Source of the DNA: Candidatus Saccharimonadota bacterium
GTDB lineage: Bacteria > Patescibacteriota > Saccharimonadia > Saccharimonadales > Saccharimonadaceae
Length of the DNA stretch: 64,000 nucleotides
Direction: 5' to 3'
Assembly: GCA_017404955.1 (NCBI GenBank)
Contig: JAFRBH010000003.1
Location: 1-64,000 of the forward strand
The position numbers were made by a program, and so were the translations under genes. Positions 58,893-64,000 of the stretch are shown in pieces. Numbering within the stretch: the first letter of the stretch is position 1; each line of letters opens with the position of its first letter. The notes beneath the pieces are model-generated. The model was not told where the DNA came from. It saw only the letters and a list, made by a program, of their open reading frames with translations, and made no database searches.

Positions 58893-60836
58893 TTACCAGC
58901 CACCGCCGCCACCGCCACCTCCGCCCCCGCCGGAGAATCCACCTCCGCCCCCGCCAGATGAACTGGAAGAGGAGTAGGAAGTAGAACTAACAATGGTAGA
59001 TGATGTGGTTGCGACCATACTGTGGAACATCGACATAGTGAGATAATCGGTACCATAATACCAGCCATGTTCGACTTCTGGGTGCTCTTTGTAGTATTTA
59101 TTGAGCTCTTCCATCCAGCTATCTTCTACACCAAAGATACAGGCGTAAGGGAGTAATTTCTCATAGATTTTAACAATGCCTTTAGCGGAAGTATCGGCGC
59201 CTTTGACGGACTGCAGAAACTTCAAACGATCTTTTTCGGCCATTTCAATATAGAGTTTGAGTCCTTCAAGATGTTTTGAAGCCTCAATTCCTTCCATAGT
59301 GCGCTTAGCATATTTAGTAGCACTACTAGAAAGGGCAATAGTGATAATAAGAGTAATAAGATTGATTGCGATTATTGCAATTGTCAAATAGCCGGAGCCA
59401 AAGATTCTTGGACTACTTTCTAACAAGCCTAAGCCAAAAGCAAAACTAAACATTAACGCCAATGCTGAAAGAGCGGCACATACTGCAATTCCACCCAATC
59501 CTTTTTCCTTTTCTTCGAAAAGTGACTTAGTTTTGAGAAGTTCTATCGTGCTAGTACGATAAGATATCTTGATAAGGCTTAGGCTGGAAGTAGCACGATG
59601 CTTTTCGACAGCAAAGGTTTTATTTACTGCTGGTATGGCACCACCGTTTAAGATTTTTAGAACTGCTTTTTGCGGATCGGTGAGATTCTTATCATTGACC
59701 AGTTTTATTTTCCACGAAAGCTTATCTTTCAAGAGCCCTTTCTTTTCGCCCTTGATAATCTCTATATTGTGGTTTACTGCTAGCTCAAGTAGAGTGGCCA
59801 CAAATGATGGTTTTACGGATTTAATACTGACTTCAGCCGCTTCGGCAACCGTGAGGTTCTTCTGTGGAGCATACTCAGGTTTCACGAATAGCGACTTGTC
59901 GTGCTTTTTCTTTTCCTTTGTAACTTTGATATACCTAGAGATTGCGTAAATAATCATTAGGGCGCTGATTATTCCTTCCACAATAACGACGACAAGTAGA
60001 ATATAACTTTGTTTTGGCTTCGGTACGATAAAAGTATTAGGCTTAAAATCTACAGCGAAACTTAGGTTTTCGCCACCCGTGAGATTATTTGTTTTGAAAG
60101 TAATGACAGTCTCGGCAGATTTGTCAAGAGTAGCATTCAGAGCGCTAGAATTGTAAGTAGTTTCATCGTTTGAAGAAACTTCGCAACGAGAAGAGACTTT
60201 GGCACCACCGTTGCTAGTGCCATATTTTCCGACATAACATGAAGTGCCAGTCTCAAGATTTTTAGCGATGTCGGCTGGCAGATGGAGGTTGGCAGTTAGG
60301 TTGTTAAATTTTTGTTTCCAACCAGTGCCGTTAGTATCCCAGAATAATTCTTGGAATTTAGCATTGTTCCCATTCCAAGTCATATTGCCATGATCGTCAA
60401 ATTCGGTAATGACATTTTCAAAATCGTATTCAAGCGTGTAGGTTTGCTCACCATGAACATATTCGCTACTTTTACCAAAGTAGAACATATAGTAGCCGTC
60501 TTCTTTTTCTGACTTAGCAATAGGTTCCTTTACACCGTTTCTTTTAGCGGTGAGGTTGAGGCTACTTTCGCTTGGTGCGGTAATGTTCTTCCCACCTTGA
60601 TTAGTAGAAGGAATAGTGCGAGTAATGCCGTGATTTTGATTGCTATCTGGGAAGACGGCGGTCAAAACTTCTTTGACATGGAGCTTGCTGCCAGTTTCGG
60701 TTTTTTCTAGATAATAGTCAAAAGTAGCCTCTTTAAAATAAAAATCGTTGGTACTAGCTGCCGAGACGTTCCCAAATGGTAAAAATGAAATAATTGATAT
60801 TAATAATAAACTTAAGAAATATTTTATAACCTTCAT
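58893..60836 (-). CDS. DUF2207 membrane protein with Gly-rich tail
   Basis: 647 aa: signal peptide (1-27, FLPFGNVSAA), extracellular DUF2207 beta-domain (about 30-270), a transmembrane helix (near 278-300), a cytoplasmic winged-helix-like part, two further helices (about 450-505) and a C-terminal Ser then Gly-rich tail (GGGGFSGGGGGGGG then W). This build is typical of DUF2207 proteins found across monoderms and CPR. Function unknown. The start at MKVIKYF (60836) is 6 nt after TATAAT (60843-60848). Confidence 0.85.
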   Translation of the reverse strand: MKVIKYFLSLLLISIISFLPFGNVSAASTNDFYFKEATFDYYLEKTETGSKLHVKEVLTAVFPDSNQNHGITRTIPSTNQGGKNITAPSESSLNLTAKRNGVKEPIAKSEKEDGYYMFYFGKSSEYVHGEQTYTLEYDFENVITEFDDHGNMTWNGNNAKFQELFWDTNGTGWKQKFNNLTANLHLPADIAKNLETGTSCYVGKYGTSNGGAKVSSRCEVSSNDETTYNSSALNATLDKSAETVITFKTNNLTGGENLSFAVDFKPNTFIVPKPKQSYILLVVVIVEGIISALMIIYAISRYIKVTKEKKKHDKSLFVKPEYAPQKNLTVAEAAEVSIKSVKPSFVATLLELAVNHNIEIIKGEKKGLLKDKLSWKIKLVNDKNLTDPQKAVLKILNGGAIPAVNKTFAVEKHRATSSLSLIKISYRTSTIELLKTKSLFEEKEKGLGGIAVCAALSALALMFSFAFGLGLLESSPRIFGSGYLTIAIIAINLITLIITIALSSSATKYAKRTMEGIEASKHLEGLKLYIEMAEKDRLKFLQSVKGADTSAKGIVKIYEKLLPYACIFGVEDSWMEELNKYYKEHPEVEHGWYYGTDYLTMSMFHSMVATTSSTIVSSTSYSSSSSSGGGGGGFSGGGGGGGGGGGW

Positions 60837-60917
60837 AGTCTCATTATACAATAAGAAATTAATTAAATACTTAATTTTTGCTTTATTCTCCTCACATCCG
60901 ACAAAATAAGTATTTAA

Positions 60918-61829
60918 CTAATTCTCAATTTCTTTGATGGCGTCTTTGATGGCGTTGATAGATTTCTGAAGTTTGATACCTTCTTTTTCGGTAAGTTTAA
61001 TGTCTAGGCGCCTAATAACGCCATGGCGTCCAAGGACTGCTGGGAAGCCGTAGTAGACTTTGTTGAAATCATCGTAAGATGAGATGGACATGATGCGTTT
61101 CTCGTCACCCAGAATACAATTAATAATTTTAGTAACACAGGCACCGATACCATAATATGTGGCGCCTTTTTTGTTAATAATTTCATAAGCTTCATGACGG
61201 GCGAATTCTTCAATTTCATCTCGTTCCTTGGCCTTTAGGAGTTTGTCAAGTGGTACACCGCCGAGCGAAGAGGTGCTCCAAAGTGAAAATTCCGTATCGC
61301 CATGTTCGCCAATTTGGAAAGCATGGACAGATTTTGGCGCTACGCCAAGGCGCTCAGAAATGCGATAACGAAGTCTAGCAGAGTCTAATACTGTGCCAGA
61401 GCCAATCACCTGTTCTTCTGGGAGTCCAGAATATTGCCAGGTGAGATAAGTCATTACATCCATTGGGTTGGTGACAACTAAGAAAATGCCATTGAACCCA
61501 GCATCCATAATTTGAGAGATCATATCTTTGAAAATTGCAGCATTTTTCTTAAGTAGATCCATACGTGATTCACCCGGCTTCTGCGGGACACCAGCGGTAA
61601 TTACAATAATATCGCAATCGCCGGCGTCCTTATAAGTGCCAGATTTAATTTTCATGAATGATGGAGAAACGGCTAAAGTATCACGAAGATCCATTGCTTC
61701 ACCTTCAGCATCTTCCATATTGATATCAGTTAGGACTAATTCATTGATTGCTGTGCGTTGATTAACTAAACAGTAGCCGATGCTAGCACCAACATTGCCA
61801 GTGCCCACGATCATAACTTTATTTGACAT
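60918..61829 (-). CDS. ldh: L-lactate dehydrogenase
   Basis: 303 aa: NAD motif MIVGTGNVGASIGYCL, catalytic loop AGVPQKPGESRMDLL with Gln at the specificity position (lactate rather than malate), VTNPMDVMTYLTW, and proton-relay His in IGEHGDTEFSLWS. It regenerates NAD+ from pyruvate in a fermentative lifestyle. GGAG ribosome site; TATAAT about 30 nt upstream. Confidence 0.92.
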   Translation of the reverse strand: MSNKVMIVGTGNVGASIGYCLVNQRTAINELVLTDINMEDAEGEAMDLRDTLAVSPSFMKIKSGTYKDAGDCDIIVITAGVPQKPGESRMDLLKKNAAIFKDMISQIMDAGFNGIFLVVTNPMDVMTYLTWQYSGLPEEQVIGSGTVLDSARLRYRISERLGVAPKSVHAFQIGEHGDTEFSLWSTSSLGGVPLDKLLKAKERDEIEEFARHEAYEIINKKGATYYGIGACVTKIINCILGDEKRIMSISSYDDFNKVYYGFPAVLGRHGVIRRLDIKLTEKEGIKLQKSINAIKDAIKEIEN

Positions 61830-61875
61830 ATGATTTCTCCATTAGTGCTTATGGTTATTATAGCACAGAATGGAA

Positions 61876-63372
61876 TTATTTTGTTGGTTTGATGATTGGG
61901 AACGGCACGCCTTCACGACCAGATACACCTTCAAGGAGCCAGAAGTTTCTTTCGGAATTACCCCAACCACAGGCTGGTGGCATACCATATTCGAGCATTT
62001 CTACGAAATCTTGATCTAGCATTTGAGCTTCGGTATCACCGGCATCACGAAGAGCTTGTTGTTCCTCAAAGCGTGCCAACTGGTCTAATGGATCGTTCAG
62101 CTCACTATAGCCGTTGCCCATTTCGGTGCCGGCGATAATTGGGTGGAAACGTTGAGTAACTTTAGGGTTGTCAGGGACAACTTTGGCTAGCGGGCTTAGG
62201 GCTAGGGGTTCTTCAACTAACCAATATGGGCCAGCAGAAGTTTTTCTAATGATCTTCCAAACTGCGTCGATTAATCTTGCATCGGATGCAACTTCTAGAG
62301 TATGGTCAAGAGATTTTTTGGCGGCTTTGTCGTTCTTGTCGCTAGATTTTTTGAAGTCATCTAACAAGATTTGTTTCAACTTTTCCCTGTCAGGGTTAAA
62401 GACGTCAACGTTGAATTTTTCCTTCAAAAGATCAGCATATTTGATGCGTGGCCACTTTCCGTCTAGATTAATATGGAAGCCGCCGACGTCAAATTCAAGC
62501 GTACCCCAAGTTTCCTTAGCTACATATTTAATCATTTCTTCGTAAAGGTTCATGCCATCTTCATAATCTTCATAAGCTGCATAAGATTCAAAAGCAATAT
62601 GCTCTGGCAAGTGCTCGTCATCGACGCCTTCGTTTCTAAATCTTGGACCGATGTCATAAACTTTCTCAAAACCAGCACCGAGCAAGCGCTTTAGTGGTAA
62701 TTCATGAGAGATTCTCAAATAGTAATCTTGATCAAGTGCGTCCATGTGGGTGACAAAAGGTGTAGCATCGGCGCCACCAGTGGTGAGCTCCAAGACCGGA
62801 GTATTGATCTCGATGAAGCCGTGTTTATTCATGAAATCACGAGTGGCTTGCCAGAATTTGGAACGGCGCACCATGCGCTCGCGAACTTCAAGATTGACAT
62901 TCATATCGACATAGCGACGACGGAAGCGCTCTTCTTTATTAGTGAAACCATCACGACCAGGAAGTGGGCGTAAGGCTTTGGTAAGTAATCTAACTTGATT
63001 AGCGAATACAGAAATTTCGCCGGTTTTGCTTTTTTCTACTTTACCGGTTGCTTCTATGAAATCACCAGTATCAAGTAGCTTAATATCTTTAATGCCGAGT
63101 AAATCGCCGGTAGATTCTCCGTCGGTCATAAAAATCTGGACTTCGCCAGTGTAGTCGCGGACTTTGATAAAGGCAAGCTTGCCAAAGCTTCTGATAGTAG
63201 TAATGCGGCCTGCGATAGTGACGGTGCTTCCCTGTAATTTTTCAAAATCATTAAGCACGGCTTTAATCTTGGTGTCGCGATGAGATTTGGAAGGGTAAGG
63301 GTTGATACCGCGCGCCTTTAATTCCCCAAGTTTTTTTAGTCTTTCTTCTCTGTAATCGGCTAATGTTGTCAT
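61876..63372 (-). CDS. lysS: Lysyl-tRNA synthetase (class II)
   Basis: 498 aa: OB-fold anticodon domain (about 45-145; TVTIAGRITTIRSFGKLAF), motif 2 YDIGPRFRNEGVDDEHLPEH and motif 3 near the end (PPACGWGNSERNF region, an apparent variant of GxGxxxDR). That last motif has Asn-Ser-Glu-Arg instead of the usual Gly-x-Asp-Arg, which is atypical but keeps the Arg. The start at MTTLADYRE (63372) is 7 nt after TATAAT (63380-63385). Confidence 0.92.
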   Translation of the reverse strand: MTTLADYREERLKKLGELKARGINPYPSKSHRDTKIKAVLNDFEKLQGSTVTIAGRITTIRSFGKLAFIKVRDYTGEVQIFMTDGESTGDLLGIKDIKLLDTGDFIEATGKVEKSKTGEISVFANQVRLLTKALRPLPGRDGFTNKEERFRRRYVDMNVNLEVRERMVRRSKFWQATRDFMNKHGFIEINTPVLELTTGGADATPFVTHMDALDQDYYLRISHELPLKRLLGAGFEKVYDIGPRFRNEGVDDEHLPEHIAFESYAAYEDYEDGMNLYEEMIKYVAKETWGTLEFDVGGFHINLDGKWPRIKYADLLKEKFNVDVFNPDREKLKQILLDDFKKSSDKNDKAAKKSLDHTLEVASDARLIDAVWKIIRKTSAGPYWLVEEPLALSPLAKVVPDNPKVTQRFHPIIAGTEMGNGYSELNDPLDQLARFEEQQALRDAGDTEAQMLDQDFVEMLEYGMPPACGWGNSERNFWLLEGVSGREGVPFPIIKPTK

Positions 63373-63392
63373 GCTAGAAATTATACCATATC

Positions 63393-63466
63393 TTGACTTT
63401 TTCGGCAAAGTGTGATATAATGGAGATATAGCATAAAAAAGACCCCTTGTTAAAGGGGCTCTTTTT
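63393..63466 (+). ncRNA. Promoter-terminator mini transcript between lysS and greA
   Basis: TTGACT (63393-63398), 17-bp spacer, TATAAT (63416-63421) on the plus strand is a consensus promoter. The hairpin GACCCCTT/AAGGGGCTC (63441-63461) with a U-run follows within 40 nt. The same hairpin terminates greA on the other strand. A 40-nt RNA or an antisense roadblock is possible. Confidence 0.4.
63435..63466. terminator. Bidirectional terminator downstream of greA
   Basis: A-rich flank plus GACCCCTT (63441-63448), short loop, AAGGGGCTC then TTTTT. It works for the minus-strand greA and has a T-run on the plus strand too; it overlaps the greA stop. Confidence 0.8.
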
Positions 63467-63914
63467 ATTCTATCTTTGAGATTTTGCCGGTGTTGCCGTT
63501 TGGTAGCTCAAATTTGTCACCGACCTTTTTACCCATCAAAGCTTTGCCAATAGGTGAGGCGTCAGAGATTTTACCGTTCAAAGGGTCAGCTTCCACTGGA
63601 CCAACGATGGAATAGGTCTGTTTCTTACCGGCGAGACTGATAGTGACAGTGGCGCCCATAGATACTTTGTCGTGAGCAGCATTTCTGATTAATTTAGCGT
63701 TTTTCAAGATATCTTCAATTTCGGCGATGCGATTTTCAACACTCTTTTGCTCAGCGCGCGCATCGGAATATTCCTGATTTTCAGATAAGTCACCAAAAGA
63801 GCGAGCGATTTGCAAGCGCTCGGCAATTTGAGGGCGACGAGCGATGAGCTCTTCTAGCTCGGCTTCTAAATCAGCTCTCCCCTGTTTGGTCAGACTAATT
63901 GTTTTCTTTTTCAT
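63465..63914 (-). CDS. greA: Transcription elongation factor GreA
   Basis: 149 aa: N-terminal coiled coil (about 1-75; LTKQGRADLEAELEELIA, ARSFGDLSENQEYSDARAEQ with the acidic tip) and C-terminal FKBP-like domain with SPIGKALMGKKVGDKFELP. GreA stimulates RNA cleavage in backtracked polymerase. Its ATG overlaps the upstream gene's TGA (ATGA), so it is coupled to that gene; TATACT also lies 9 nt upstream. Confidence 0.95.
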   Translation of the reverse strand: MKKKTISLTKQGRADLEAELEELIARRPQIAERLQIARSFGDLSENQEYSDARAEQKSVENRIAEIEDILKNAKLIRNAAHDKVSMGATVTISLAGKKQTYSIVGPVEADPLNGKISDASPIGKALMGKKVGDKFELPNGNTGKISKIE

Positions 63915-64000
63915 ACCTTTGATAGTATAGCGACAAGTTCATCTAAAGTCAAGAGTTTTTGTTCGCCGGTTTTCCTGGCGGTAAGTTCGGCACTATTCTT
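63911..64000 (-). CDS. 3' end of a class II aminoacyl-tRNA synthetase, probably prolyl (partial)
   Basis: The last 90 bases encode 29 residues and TGA on the minus strand, running off the window edge: ELTARKTGEQKLLTLDELVA then ILSKV. This resembles the anticodon-binding-domain tail of bacterial prolyl-tRNA synthetase (R-K-x-G-E...LxLDEL). Too short for certainty; other class IIa synthetases are possible. Its stop overlaps greA's start. Confidence 0.45.
   Translation of the reverse strand, partial: KNSAELTARKTGEQKLLTLDELVAILSKV

Overview
Organism. The window looks like a chromosome segment of a Patescibacteria/CPR member, most likely Candidatus Saccharibacteria (TM7). The reasons are a compact AT-rich genome, a reduced dcw cluster, monoderm-type surface genes (sortase, Lgt, DUF3048, FtsEX with a PcsB-like CHAP protein), L-lactate dehydrogenase, very tight gene spacing and no biosynthetic operons. 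UGA works as a stop codon: several genes end in TGA and a release factor 2 gene is present. This argues against the UGA=Gly code of Absconditabacteria and Gracilibacteria. The phylum call is an inference from content.

Layout. (1) 107-9108, minus strand: an array of 26 start-less reading frames, here K1 (right) to K26 (left). Each begins in the same frame at a short direct repeat (plus strand TGACTGATTAC; minus strand GTAATCAGTCA, read V-I-S-Q) and runs 85-129 codons to its own stop, beside the next repeat. They look like silent, swappable C-terminal cassettes of a surface protein. The expressed head gene and any recombinase are not in the window. (2) 9282-9700: a hairpin, a sigma70-type promoter and a structured RNA domain. 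(3) 9699-17203, plus strand: dcw cluster rsmH, 21-aa ORF with structured RNA, ftsL-like, ftsI, mraY, ftsW, murG, ftsQ-like. (4) 17204-18234: a gene-free kilobase with nested hairpins and many ACAGGGGT repeats. (5) 18235-25180, minus: TraG/VirD4-like ATPase, a sigma-region-4/HARE-HTH regulator, a small unknown gene, topA. (6) 25225-25611: a minus-strand RNA gene with promoter and terminator. (7) 25631-39253: dprA, pth, phoH, der, tRNA-Glu, DUF3048, gltX, two membrane-anchored envelope proteins, sortase, lgt, a small membrane protein, tRNA-Leu. (8) 39456-46137: membrane protein, SDR, two GT4 glycosyltransferases, an unknown, exonuclease III, smpB, alpha/beta hydrolase, glutaredoxin. (9) 46180-64000, minus: ctp, CHAP protein, ftsX, ftsE, prfB, murD, M16 peptidase, secA, hpf, serS, DUF2207, ldh, lysS, greA and the end of a probable proS.

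How it works together. Most of the window is housekeeping: peptidoglycan synthesis and division (dcw, murD, FtsEX plus CHAP hydrolase), secretion and surface processing (SecA, Lgt, sortase, Ctp), translation (GltX, SerS, LysS, Der, Pth, RF2, SmpB, HPF) and DNA handling (TopA, DprA, ExoIII). A recurrent architectural feature is a TATAAT-like box ending exactly 6-7 nt before the ATG, which puts +1 on the start codon. Leaderless transcription therefore seems to be the rule for first genes, while internal or special genes have Shine-Dalgarno sites. The cassette array is the outstanding accessory element and the best candidate for an undescribed diversification system.
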